A stretch of DNA of 64,000 bases, from NCBI RefSeq assembly GCF_963676685.1, contig NC_092353.1, positions 12,900,361 to 12,964,360 of the forward strand, given 5' to 3'. The notes beneath the pieces were generated by a model that saw only the letters and a program-made list of their open reading frames with translations, did not search any database and had not been told where the DNA came from. The stretch comes from Mytilus edulis. Taxonomy: Eukaryota > Mollusca > Bivalvia > Mytilida > Mytilidae. Positions 24,440-36,400 of this stretch are shown piece by piece. The translations under genes were made by a program, and so were the position numbers. Position 1 is the stretch's first letter, and each line of letters starts with the position of its first letter.

Positions 24440-24756
24440 TGGTCATACACCTCTTAAAAGAGGAACGAAAGATACCAAAGGGACAGTCAAACTCATAAAT
24501 CTAAAACAAACTGACAACGCCATGGCTAAAAATAAAAAAGACAAACAGAAAAACAATAGTACACACGACACAACATAGAAAACTAAAGAATAAACAACAC
24601 GAACCCCACCAAAAACTAGGGGTGATCTCAGGTGCTCCGGAAGGGTAAGCAGATCCTGCTCCACATGTGGCACCCGTCGTGTTGCTTATGTGATTACAAA
24701 TCCGGAAAATAGTCTAATTCGGTAGGTCATATTCATGAAAGGGAAGGGGATTGTAG

Positions 24757-25530
24757 TTACGACGAAAGGAACATATCCGATATCATTTGTGAAATGGTTA
24801 TTCCATAACGGTCAACCAACTCGTGATGGCGTCCGTAAAATTTACGCAGGGATGATTTCAACTTCACCATTTGGAATTCTTGGTTTAATAGCTTCCTTGT
24901 GAGCAGCAAACCTCTATCAAGATAATCATGATAGGAAATGCAAGCACGGGAATATCGTATCAATTGGGAGATATATACCCCGTATGCAGGTGCTGCTGGA
25001 ATGTTGCTACTTAGAAATGGAAAGTTCACAATTGGAAAGCTGAAATCATCTCTTTTGTCGTAAAGTTTTGTTTTCAACCGACCCTCATTGTCAATTTCTA
25101 GATGTAAGTCAAGATATGAAGCCGACTTAACTGTATCTGTAGTATCCTTTATCTCTAGTTCGATTGGATAGATGCGTTCCACATAGTCACCAAATTTTGA
25201 ATTGTTTAGTGAAAGAACATCATCTATATAGCGGAAAGTAGAGTTAAAGGATATTGCTAACTTCTTATCTTTCTTCCTAAGAAGTTCCTGCATGATGTCA
25301 GCCTCATAATAATAAAGAAACAAGTCGGCGAGTAGAGGGGCACAGTTTGTTCCCATTGGAATGCCGACAGTCTGTTGAAAAACACGTCCTCCGAACGTAA
25401 CAAATATGTTGTCAATCAAGAAATCAAGCATCTTGATAATATCAGTTTCAGAGAATTTTTTGTTTGAATCAGAGTGATTCTTTACAAAGTAGGATTTATC
25501 CCTCCCTAAGACAAGATACCTGTATCTACG
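24757..25530 (-). pseudogene. Penelope-like RT, C-terminal half
   Basis: This is the open stretch after the TGA at 25,531-25,533, in the same frame as the N-terminal half at 25,531-26,034. It holds the QxxGxPMGTNCAPLLADLFL and YIDD motifs and the conserved thumb ending QMISDMFLSS. The first Met (25,431) is internal and is not a real start. Confidence 0.75.
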
Positions 25531-26046
25531 TCAGCCATTCTTTTTTATGAAACAAAGCAATACCATCTCTTTTAATTTGTCTTTTAGTTTGGAATGTGGA
25601 ATACTTGTGTACAGGGTAGAAAAGTCAAATGTTTTAATACTTTTACAAGATGAAAGAGAGTTAGATTGTATGTACTCTAAAAGATCTTTTGAATTTTTAA
25701 GTATCCACATCTGATTCACGCCACCTCTAGAATAGGCAGTTTCACAATAACTTTGAAGCCCGTCTTTGATTGCTGATAAAATAGATGTTAATAATTTAGA
25801 AAGAGGTTTCGTGGAGCACTTGGAAGACCCAGCAATATACCGTTGTTTGTAAGTATACTTATGTAGTTTAGGTATCCAATACAGTGATGGAAGATCCAGT
25901 TCTTCATCTTTGGTTGAAATTCCAAAGGAACATAGAACAGACCTATGATTATCCAGGATTTCCTCTTTGGTAAGTGTCGTGAGGGTATATATTGAGTTTC
26001 CAAGTGAATTGTCAATACCTAATTCGTTTATCAAGCAGTTGATTTA
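25531..26046 (-). pseudogene. Penelope-like RT, N-terminal half
   Basis: This open stretch lies between the TAA at 26,044-26,046 and the TGA at 25,531-25,533. It contains LPSLYWIPKLHK, RYIAGSSKCSTKPLSKLL and FDFSTLYTSIPHSKL. It is continuous in frame with the C-terminal half. Confidence 0.75.
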
Positions 26047-26224
26047 GTGACTTTTACACACAAAATCGATGTTATTTGGGGCTTTATCTGCGGGGACAAC
26101 AACATATTTGTCATGGAGTTCGGATTATTTCGTTTCTTATATTAACTTTGCTTCCAAATATTCATGCTCAATAAGAATGTAATAGAGTCCGTTCAGGATG
26201 AAGGTCAGCAAATTTAGATCGAGA

Positions 26225-26770
26225 CTCGTAAATCTAGGTTCACACTGCTATCAGACAAACTCGATCAATCTTAATCAAGACAAATTAAGCGATCGGGAGA
26301 TTGGTCTGTCTCAATCGACAAGAATGTTCGAGGTGGTCTATCTTGGTCGTCATCGATCGGACTTTCTAACCGAAAGTTAAAACATTCGAGTAAGGATCGA
26401 GAAGCCAATCACTCGAGAAGAGATCGAGAATTCGTCGAGTAGCGATCGAATTCATCGGGAAAGGATCGTGTAGAGATCGAGTTTGGTCGGAATACAAATA
26501 GTTTACCGATCAGTACTCGATCATTTCAATATTTGTTCGACTAATTTCCGATCATTTCCCGATCAACGACAACCTGTACTATATGCGATCAAGATTAACT
26601 CGACCAGTGCCCGATTACTGCAACTTCTATATTTTTTTCATCCCAAACCAACTCGACTAAAACCCGATCTTTACGCGACCACATTCGATCACTCTTCGAT
26701 CTGTACTCGTCCATACTCAAGTATACATGACTGAAAACGATTCTCTAAAAATGTGTGCAGCTCTAATTAA
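26225..26770. repeat. GATCG-rich quasi-periodic repeat, copy 1
   Basis: It begins CTAGGTTCACACTGC and is built of loosely repeated blocks of about 10 bp such as ACTCGATC, CTCGACCA and GATCGAGT. It matches the reverse complement of 29,519-30,035 over its length. Open frames in it (for example 26,483-26,734) follow from the composition and look non-coding. Its CpG and GATC content is far above the surroundings. Confidence 0.75.
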
Positions 26771-27890
26771 CTCTCATACAGCTAGGTTCACACTGCCGAT
26801 CAGATCAACTCGATGATCCCGACTGTCAAAATTTCTACGACCAAGCTCAACCAAATTCTTGATCGGGCCTATTAACGACTTCTTCCCGACCGCCATCCGA
26901 CTGTACACGACATTAACTCGACCATTCACAACTCCTTAAAGACGCCATCACGACTCCATCCCGAAAACAAATAAATACTTATTCGATGATTTCGATCAAT
27001 TCACGATCTTAACACGACTAGCTATTTCAAATCAGCTATTCACGATCTCAGCCTGATCTCTACCAGACCAGATAGACCTGATCGTATATGGTTCGTAGGC
27101 ATAATCGTGAAATGGTCGGGTTTGCACATTTTTAGTATAAAAGCGTTCGATTTTTTCCCCTCCGCTTCGTAGTGGGTGTTAAGTGTTACCCTAGTCCGTC
27201 CTTACGCACATACATCTAAACATGAAACTTTATAATTTTATATATGATAGCTGGGCCATTATCAGTGTCCCATGGACACATTCTGTGTTTATTTGGTTAT
27301 ATTCAGTAGAAGGTCCGAGTAAAATCATACATTCAAAATACCTACATAGAAATTTGATAACTAACTACATAGAAATAAAGCAATTTGATTTGTGGGCAAG
27401 GTGTTTCTGATGAGGCAAGGTGGTAAGAGCTTAGAGAGACAGGTTAATAGCCGAGATCGAACTTGTAGAATGCATAGTAAACGAACAAGATTGTGTAGAC
27501 AGCAACGGGCGCCGAAAAATCTAGGTGAGGTAGTGGCTGACACGACGACCACTGTGTGGGAAGTATGAGAGACTTGCATTAACTCAACAAAGAGGAACCA
27601 AATGCTTATAAAAACTTCCTCATAGTGGTTTCTGATATGTAATGGTAGTTTTATTGCTCTGTTTTGGAAATGACACCACAACATGAGATTTGTCACTGGA
27701 TTATTACTTATGTTAGACAGCAATATACATTAACTTTACCATCCCCATTTCCTTGATTTCGTACTGTTTGTCCAATATATTTACATAAGTATGTAATCAG
27801 TATCTTTTCATAGGTTTGATATCCAGTAGTTGAATGGTTAAAGAAATTTGTTTTTCTTTTTTGCTCTATGGTAACAACCTGTATGTAATT

Positions 27891-28489
27891 ACCAAAAAAT
27901 ATTGCAAAGAGGGTAAAGATGTCACATAATTCCCTAAACTTTGACTGGAGTGATACCTTTTCTGAAACAGTTTACAACTTTACATATAGCCTCACGGGGA
28001 GGATTGTGCCTGATATTCATATGATGAAGACATAATTGTTCAATCAGTTTAATTGAAGTCTGGAGCTGGCATGTCAGTTAACTGCTAGTAGTCTGATGTT
28101 ATTTATGTATTATTGTCATTTTGTTTATTGTCTTTGGTTACATCTTCTGACATCAGACTCGGACTTCTCTTGAACTTAATTTTAATGTGCGTATTGTTAC
28201 TAGTTGCACATGTATAAAAGATAGAATTGCTATGGGATAATCAAGAACACAATCACGTATATGAATACGACGATGGAAGGTTATAACAACCTTGACCGGC
28301 TACGTGAATACTGATCAGTCCATTCAACTTATAGTACGCGTGTTCTGTTTTCACAGGTGTAAGGTCGAAGGTTTGAATTGACCAATGAAAACGATCGTTC
28401 CTTTACGAGTTAATCTTATAAAATTTGTTTGACTGATTACGTCGCACTACCTTTCGCTAAGCTATGCCGCATATGAGTGTATGCGTTTA
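27891..28489. other. Non-coding spacer inside the nested inverted repeat
   Basis: No gene or recognisable repeat was seen in this stretch of the left half of the structure. Confidence 0.35.
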
Positions 28490-28830
28490 CTTTTCTGCAT
28501 TGGTTAGAGGTATAGGGGGAGGGTTGAGATCTCACAAACATGTTTAACCCCGCCGCATTTTGCACCTGTCCCAAGTCAGGAGCCTCTGGCCTTTGTTAGT
28601 CTTGTATTATTTTAACTTTTAGTTTCTTGTGTACAATTTGGAGTTTAGTATGGTGTTCATTATCACTGAACTAGTATATATTTGTTATGGGGCCAGCTGA
28701 AGGTCGCCCTCTGGGTGCGAGAATTTCTGGTTTCATTAAAGACCTGTTGGTGACCTTCTGCTGTTGTCTGCTCTATGGTCGGGTTGTTGTCTCTTTGACA
28801 CATTCCCATTTCCATTCTCAATTTTATATA
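28490..28830 (+). repeat. Interspersed repeat, family 3
   Basis: The unit runs from GGTATAGGGGGAGGGTTGAG through CCTGTCCCAAGTCAGGAGCC to CTGCTCTATGGTCGGGTTG and ACACATTCCCATTTCCATT. The same unit occurs in the other orientation at 52,640-52,935 continuing at 54,140-54,225, where it is interrupted by a retroposon. No coding capacity is seen. Confidence 0.7.
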
Positions 28831-29224
28831 TATCTATCAAAAGATCAAGAGTTCATATCTTTCTAATCAAAGTTTGGTGAACGTTGTGTGCCGTTTGTTT
28901 TAGTTTGTTAAACGTTACAGTAGTGGAAACAAATGCATCGTTTGGTTAGAGGAGATTGCAATTTTGAGTAATTTTAGACAATGTTTTGACAAGCAAGAAC
29001 ACGTTTATATAATTCATTTAATATTAAAGCTAGAAAGAAATGCATTGTTTGAACTAACAAACGACGAACGACAAACGCATTTGCAGCGAGTGTATAGCTT
29101 GTCAAAGATTATGTAAACTTGCAAAAGTATATAAGAAACAAATGATCAAAACATGTGCTCGCTGAACAGTTTGTACCATTACTGTTAAAAAGAAATTGGC
29201 ACAAAATTAAACAAAACATTTTTG

Positions 29225-30290
29225 CACAATTACTTTGATATTCGCCAGTTCCAAAATTGCAGGATTTTCTTCCCTTCCGGAACATCTGAGATCATCCCAG
29301 GTTTTTATAGGTTACGTGTTGAGAAGTTTTTAGTTTTCTACGTTATGTGGACTGCTGTGTCGACCTTTGCGTTTGGTTGTTCCTTTGGTGTGTTTTGCCT
29401 CTCTTTTCAAATGTTAGCTCTCCTTGCAAAAGTAAAGACACATACGTACTGTTATTGGAGGAATTTTTGTACAGTTAAAAATAATGTTGCCAACATATTT
29501 TGCGGAAGCAAAGTTATGATAGTTGATCAGATCTGCACACACTTTTAGAGAATCGTGTAGCAGTCATGTGTTGTCGTGTATGGCCGAGTAGAGATCGTAG
29601 AGTGGTCGAATGTGGTCGCAAAGGGATCGGGTATTTGTCAATTTGGTCTGGGATAAAATAAATATACAAGTCGCAGTGATCTGGAAGCGATCGGGCATTG
29701 GTCGAGTTAATCTGGAAATGACCGGATCTTAGTCGAGCACAGGTCGAAATGATCGAGTAGTGATCGGTCAAATTTTTGTATTCCGACCAAACTCTACACG
29801 ATCCTTTCCTGATCAACTCGACCGCTACTCGACGAATTTTCGATCTCTCGAGTGACTTACTTCTCGATCCTTACTCGAATGTTTTTGACATGTCAAAAAC
29901 TCTCGGGTAGAAAGTCAAAGTAGACTATCCCGAACATTCTTGTCGATGGAGTCAGACCAGTCTCCCGATCATGTAATTTGGCTTTATCGGGCTTGATCGA
30001 GTTGATCTGATCGGCAGTGTGAATCTAGCTTAACTTTGCTTCTGCAAAAATATATTGTCACTATTTATTTTTAATTGTACATACACAAATGCCTCCATGT
30101 ACAGTACGCGTCTGTACTTTTGCAAGAAGGTATTCAATTTTAAAAGAGAGAACACATATACCGAAAGGAACAATCAAACTCAAAGCCGGAACACAACATG
30201 ACAAAACTAAAAACTTAGTAACACAAAACCCAATAAAACCTGGGATAATCTCAGGTGTTTCGGAAGGGAAGTAGATTATGCATTTTGGCC
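29225..30290. repeat. Inner inverted repeat with Penelope-tail relics flanking a GATCG-rich core
   Basis: The left arm, including CCCTTCCGGAACATCTGAGA (29,271 on), equals the reverse complement of the right arm ending about 30,280. Arms close with GCGGAAGCAAAGTTA and TAACTTTGCTTCTGC. Between them, 29,519-30,028 is the inverse of the repeat at 26,225-26,770. Open frames at 29,222-29,548 and 29,514-29,816 are within repeats and are not treated as genes. Confidence 0.7.
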
Positions 30291-30499
30291 CAGAGGATTT
30301 TTCAAATATGAAAGTAATTGTGCATTAAAATCTATTATTACAATGTATACAGATGATGACTAATTAGTTATCAAAGGTACCAGGATTATAATTTAGACTT
30401 CAAAGTTAGTTTTTAGGAACATCAATATTATATTTTAGCTGTTAAATGACCTATTTTTGTTTGACTGTCCGTATTTGCCGTATGTCCAGAAATTTTGTA

Positions 30500-30630
30500 G
30501 TATGAAAATAAGAAGATGTGGTATGATTGCCAATGAGACAACTATCTACAGGACACCACATGATACAGAAATTAACAACTATAAGTCACCGTACGGTCGA
30601 ATGATTACAATCACTTTTTTCATATGCTTT
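30500..30630 (+). repeat. Interspersed repeat, family 1 fragment
   Basis: It carries AAGAAGATGTGGTATGATTG, CCAATGAGACAACT, and the ATTAACAACTATAAGTCACC / GTACGG blocks shared with the copies at 7.1-7.5, 33.96, 42.5 and 62.9 kb. Confidence 0.65.
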
Positions 30631-32121
30631 TTGATACATTTTTATTAAAGAAAAATGGCAGGTTGTTGCCATGGATACACCAAAACAAAGGGAAATATCT
30701 TGAACCATTTAACTACAGGGTATCAGATCTATGGAAAATACTGATTACATACATATGAACATATATGACACAGTAGGCTTAATTTGTAAAAAAGCAAGGA
30801 AAGGAAAAGGGGATGGTATTATTCATATATATTGTTACTATCAACAGTACCAATCCAGTGACTAATCTCATTTTGAAGTAAAGGGCAATAAAACTCTTAT
30901 AACTAATCAGCAGCCTACTTTAGTTTCCAGAAGTTTTTATAACCATTGGGGTCCTCTTTGTTCAGCTTTTGCCATTTTATGAGGGACTTTCCGTTTTAAA
31001 TTGTCTTGGAGTTCAGTATTTTTGTTATTACTGTTTATACTGCCCACACAGTGGTTGCCTTGTCAGCCACTGCATCATCTAGATTTTTCGGTACCCCTTT
31101 TTGTTTGTTTCTACGCTCTCTTCAAGCTCCGTCACAGCTATTAACCTGTCTATCTGAGCTCTAACCCCCTTGTCAAACAATCCAATTGCTTTATTGCCAT
31201 GTAGATATTTTAAATGTATAAGTTTACTCAGACCTTCTGTGAACTACTGAATCTAACCAAATAAACGGGAAACGTGTCTATTGGACACAGATAATGCCCC
31301 AGCTTGCATATAACGTTATAAATAGTCATTACCCAAGAACGGTAAAAGTGACACCACCCAAAATCGTATTTGATCAGTGTTTTATGTAATTGCGTTTCAA
31401 TAATTTTGGTTGAGGCAAAATAAAATTAGAGAACGGAAACTTATTGTTGTGACGTACGTATGCTTACAAGTGCAACACGTAATGCCTCTTCCGTTGCAAC
31501 GGGTGATATAAAAGAAATCAGATGTCTTTATACTGAAATTGTGCATACCTGACCATTGTCCGACTATCCCTACGACCCCTAAACGACAGAGTCGATCTGG
31601 CCTGCCCGAGATCAGGCTGAGATCGAGTCTAGTTGTTTTGGTCTACCTAGTCGAGTAAAGATCGTGTAGAGATCGTGAATTGGTTGGGATTATCGAATGA
31701 TTATTTAATAAGTAGTCAGGTTTGAGTCGTGATGGAGTCGTTAAGGAGTCGTGAATGGTCGGGTTAAGGTCGTGTAAAGTGGGACATAAGCATTAAACAG
31801 GACCGATCAAGAATTTGGTCACACTTGGTCGTGGAAATTTGGACAATCGGGATCATCGAGTTGATCTGGTCGGTAGTGTGAACCTAGCTTAAATAAGGGT
31901 ATATTGAATCAAGAATGAAATTTTGCAATCAACGAACCACTTGAGAAGAGTTGTTGTAACCGTTCGTAACGAATTTCTCTCGACGCACCCCATTTTGACT
32001 GTACGTGGCTGCATACTTGTATTTAGCTCAAACTTAAATGTTGCACGATAACTTACAACTGTTCAAATAATAAATAACTTTTACTTATTTCAAAAATCGA
32101 ATGAAGATACGACAAAGAATA

Positions 32122-33412
32122 TTATGGTTTTATTACAAATGTATAAATTGTCTTGTATGAGTTGTCATCTGTATCCGTAGGTTTTCCTGACAATCGTAAT
32201 TCTCCAGATTCGCCTGTGTAGACTGTAACTTTCCATTTCTCTTTGCTTTCTTGGAGGATTTTTTTCTTATTTACCCTAATACTTTCAAAAGCTGGAGAGG
32301 TAAACTCAAAGCAGATTTCAGAATTTGCCGGCAGTTCTCTAACTAATGGTTGAATTAGCTGACACTTATAATTTTTAGTACTTGAGTAGGTAATAGGAAA
32401 CTTTGATTTCACGTCCGATTCTGCAATGTTAAGTATGAGTACTGTATATGCCAAAGTGTAGGACTGGTCGACTTTGCTAAACAGTTGAAGTTTATAATAC
32501 CCCTTATTTAATAACCGTGACTTTATATTGATGGAGGAGTCACTTTTCTCTACAATCATGTAATCCTTTTGGTCGACATTTTCGGCATCGTGTAATAGAA
32601 CTAGTACATCAGGAGTTGATATTGTCTTCAATAAGAGATCCAATTTACCATTTTTACATTCATAGAAGGGGTTGATACAGGACCTTTCAAAGCCTCTGTC
32701 AATAAAATCATGTTTCGGGCCATAGTAACGAGTGTTGTTTGGAAAAGGTTTCCAGTTTGGTTCAACAGCAAAACAATCAATTATATACTTGGCTATTGAA
32801 ATATTTGTATCGTTTATTGTTGCATTTAATGCAAGCGTATATTTTCCTTTTTGCGGAGGGCGTAAAGTGGTCTTACATGATTTGTTATTTTCACACACCA
32901 TAATAGCCCCGGTAGTGATTGCTGTACCTTTATCATCATTTAAATTATACCAGCAATTCTGGAATGGATAACCTGTTGTCTCAACTATTATTGTACATGG
33001 TGAATTGTTGACTATGATCGTTTCATATGGATGAGATGTAAATTTGACGCCATATTCTTTTGCTTGTTTAGACGGTTTTAGTCTCCTCGAATATTCTTTT
33101 ATTGTGATTGGATTTTCAAGAAGCTGCCACTCCTTACTATCTTCAATATTGTTGTTCAAGTACGGAAAATGATCGTAAATAAAACTTTCAGGTGGAGTAA
33201 GAAAGAAAAAGTTACTGAAATTCTTGACAAATTTCTTTTCTTTAGTTACGTGACCTGCACCCCATGTAGTTTCTATGAATCGCCACACTCCATTCAGCTG
33301 AACGACGTTCCATGCATGATTGGTTTTCTGGTTATATGTTATAGTGTCGCCAGGTTTGTGACTATATCCTTTTGAGTACCCGCTGATATTTTTACAAGTT
33401 ATGCCTAGTGCT
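32122..33412 (-). CDS. KY-like gene B, coding exon 4 (last)
   Basis: The exon is 1291 bp, with acceptor GCATTTCAG before 33,412. It encodes ALGITCKNISGYSKGYSHKP, the His/Glu positions and the three C-terminal modules to the stop. An AATAAA occurs inside the last four codons (GTAATAAAACCATAA), so an early poly(A) signal at the stop codon is possible. Its last 200 bp are duplicated as a relic at 21,288-21,497. Confidence 0.88.
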
Positions 33413-36400
33413 CTGAAATGCAAAGAACATAAAAATTATAACAATTTCTGTAGTGTTTATTTTTACTCCACTAGACTTGTGAAAATTCCCTCTTCCTTTC
33501 GAAGATATCAAACAAAAATGTGTGTCCATAAGATACCATGCCCGCTTGCATTATCCCGTTAAATATATAATTATAAAGTGCAATTTATAATGAACAAGTG
33601 TGATAAATTACAAAGTAAAGTGACGGCAAATCCTGATAAACGAACTAAACCAAATGTTGACCTGATTAGAACTTCGAAATATATGTTAAAAGTCTGATGT
33701 ACAGTATGTACCATATGACGAAAAGAGTTTTTTCATGAGAGGTATATGTGTTACGCTTTAGCAGGAAAATCTACATGAAATCAAAACTTTAACCTACACG
33801 AAACGAATTGTTGGGCGGAATTAAGAACGTTCGCAATATATTTAACCGTAATTCTGATTGTCCAACACGTTCGTATAGGTGGATATACTAAATTAGAGGT
33901 CAGTCTATTCAATAAGTATCCAATTTTTCAAATACATTGACGCATACATATAACAAAGAAGACGTGGTATGATTGTCAATGAGACAACTCTTCACAACAC
34001 ACAAATGACACAGAAATTTACAACTACTGTATAAGTCACAGTACGGCATTCAACTAAGTCCAGATCACATAGTCAAGTTTTTAAAGGCCCCGAAATAACA
34101 ATGTAAAACTATTCAAACGAGAAAAATAACATTTATCTACAAAACAATGAACGAAAAACAAATGTGTACGTATCTGCAGATACTAACAAAATAATATTGC
34201 TATGATTTTGGGTAAAACTTGATGCAGTTTTTTTGGAGGTAAACGCAGATCAAATTTGAAAACTTTAAGATAAATGTTTTGTAAATGATGAATTTGAATC
34301 CGATTTATTTTTACATGCCCCACTTGCATTTTAAAACCAGATTTGCGAATTGGTTTGCTGCAATTTTATTTATTTTTTCTTTTTTTGAGTGAAATATCGC
34401 CTTACTGTTGAATCTAGTATACATCGCTGTTGTTGACACGTAAATACCAATTTTACTAATCAACAAAATGTGTATCAATTCCAAAGATAGAAACATAAGG
34501 AGATTTGTACTCATGTATAACTGGTTAAGCATCTTTATTATGTCCCTATAACAAACAAGAGGGAAAGGGGGAGGGTCGGAGGGGTCCTGATACCGAAATC
34601 CCGGGCTTAAAAACGTGAAATCCCGAGGTCCCGAAATTTGTAAAAATCATTCCCGGATCCCGAATGAATCAATTTCGAGATACCGAGCTCGATCCCGACG
34701 TCCCGAAAAAGGTCCTGCCACCTCAAATAAGGCATTGTTGATTATGTTTTCGTTGTTTTTTGTTTTTGTTGGACGAATGTTTTCAGCGGAATTAAGTCGA
34801 TGTTTCTTATGGATGAGGTTTGCATCTCTTTACGGTATTAGCTAGACTAGGTGATTATGGTTTACTTCTGTTGGTAGATTTATGATATAATTATCTCAGA
34901 AATAACTGCCGCTTGGTCAGCGTTTTACGTAGGTTAAAGTGAACTAAAATTATCCGGAACATAATGTTTTTATTTTCATATGCATGGATCGTCTTAAAGA
35001 GGACAAGTTGTTTGGTATTGTTCTGTCGGTTATTCATATTGGTAGACGATAATTGTATACTACATCTCTTGGTAGAAGATAATTGTATACTCCATCTCTT
35101 GAAGATAATTGTATACTACATCTCTTGAAAGAAGTTTCATGTTTTGATTTTATGTTTGCTATGAATAATCAACGGTAGGTCTCAATATCCTGCAAATACT
35201 CGTAAGACATTCACAATTTCAGTACAATTTACTGTCAATTTAAGTCGTTGTGGTATTTAATTTTATATGCAATACATTCTAGAAAATTGATACAAATGTT
35301 TATGTTCAATTCGTATAAACAACCTCTAACTAAAGTAACTTACTGACACAAGGATTCAAACACGTTTGCATATCCTGAACAAACGCTGCTTTTACTCTTT
35401 AAAACATCACCACCCTTAGTGGCTAGAGATGACAGGGTCCCTCTAAAGTAGGCATCGGTGTCGTACCTGGTAAAAATAAATATAAAGAAATTACGTATTT
35501 ACTTTGTCATACCAAAAAAGAAATCATTATAAACAAGTTTTTTTCATGAAACATATCAGTGTTATTTTTAGATATCTCAGTGGCTTTTTCACAACATTTT
35601 GCAATTTATGAACACCTCATATCAAAATAATAGGTTACTTTGCAATTTCATCACTAGGGGTTAGAGTCATAAAACTTTCCTCAGTGCTCGGAGCACAAAA
35701 ATCATGCTCCAAACATAAAATCCAGACTTTTGATCGGTTGATTTTGGAGTATGAGTACAAAAAAACTGACTCGAAAGTTATATGACTTCAAGGCCTGAAG
35801 CGATCCCTGTCGTTACATTTGGTCAAGCTTACTATGAAACAGTAATGACGTCATTCTTCGCCTCTTTGTGTAGAGAAAGGTTAGTATTATATAACAGTAA
35901 GACAACCGGAAGCGCCTGAGTAAGGATTTCGGTGCTCAGTGATACGGTTCACTAGACGACGTTGTCAATACGTAAAGGCGGTCATTATATGATGTTCGAT
36001 TTGACATTCCACCCTGAAAAGTTGCATTTATGACATTCTTGGATGTTTAAACTTTATGCTAAACAACACAAAAGGTAAAGGTTTATTCCAGATATTTCAG
36101 TTAATTATTATCTAATAAGTCGGATCCAAAGAAATGATTTAAACGGTAAAAATAAAGTGTAAAATTATATTAAACATGAAAATTGAATTCCAATATATGT
36201 CATCATTTCCTTTTCATATACTAGTATTGAATCAACTATTTATTGGTTAATTACATTCGGATTTTAGTCTAAGGTATCCGCACTTGTCTCCGGAAATATT
36301 ATACCCACACAAGTTGTCAACATCCGTTTTTAAACTGGTCAAGGTGTTCTTCACGATCCCCATGGAAAATATTAGTAAATTGCAAATGGAATAAATTTGG

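Larger units (their letters stand above)
24440..26170 (-). mobile_element. Penelope-like retroelement, copy 2 (nearly intact RT region)
   Basis: On the minus strand one frame runs from about 26,130 to 24,757, through KYVVVPADKAPNNI, LPSLYWIPKLHK, TFDFSTLYTSIPHSKLKDKL, FQQTVGIPMGTNCAPLLADL, YIDDVLSLNNSK (YIDD codons about 25,219-25,230) and the thumb region to QMISDMFLSS. These order and motif features fit Penelope-like reverse transcriptases. In-frame stops occur at 26,044-26,046 (TAA) and 25,531-25,533 (TGA, where copy 1 reads CAA). Another stop lies further upstream. No GIY-YIG endonuclease follows; the 3' tail ends near 24,440. The element is degenerate but recently so. Confidence 0.8.
26776..31893. 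repeat. Nested ~5.1-kb inverted repeat
   Basis: The outer arms are about 26,776-27,890 and 30,655-31,893. Read inward, each has the same order: GCTAGGTTCACACTRCCGA, GATCG-rich sequence, GGRCATTATCWGTGTCC, GTTTATTTGGTTA, GACAGGTTAATAGC, CCGAAAAATCTAG, CCACTGTGTGGG, GTATGTAATCAGTAT and GGCAACAACCTG-like. A second inner pair of arms (about 29,225-29,518 and 30,029-30,285) carries Penelope-tail relics. It flanks a central GATCG-rich block at 29,519-30,028. The left spacer is longer because it holds another interspersed repeat (28,490-28,830). Arms are roughly three-quarters identical by eye. Confidence 0.7.

Noticed and set aside
24443-24673. Hydrophobic 76-codon open frame (PSLVF...VVSCVLLFF type) as a small membrane protein
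   Set aside because: The same translation recurs at each Penelope tail in the window, so it is retroelement 3' sequence.
26483-26734. 83-codon open frame in the GATCG-rich repeat as a gene
   Set aside because: It lies entirely in a multi-copy quasi-periodic repeat, and the related inverse copy (29,514-29,816) is open in a different pattern.
27361-27723. 120-codon minus-strand open frame as a gene
   Set aside because: It lies in an arm of the nested inverted repeat. The matching arm at 30.9-31.2 kb does not preserve the frame.
29222-29548. 108-codon plus-strand open frame as a membrane protein
   Set aside because: Its hydrophobic stretch is a translated Penelope-element 3' tail, also seen at 9563-9805, 24,443-24,673 and 59,742-59,957.
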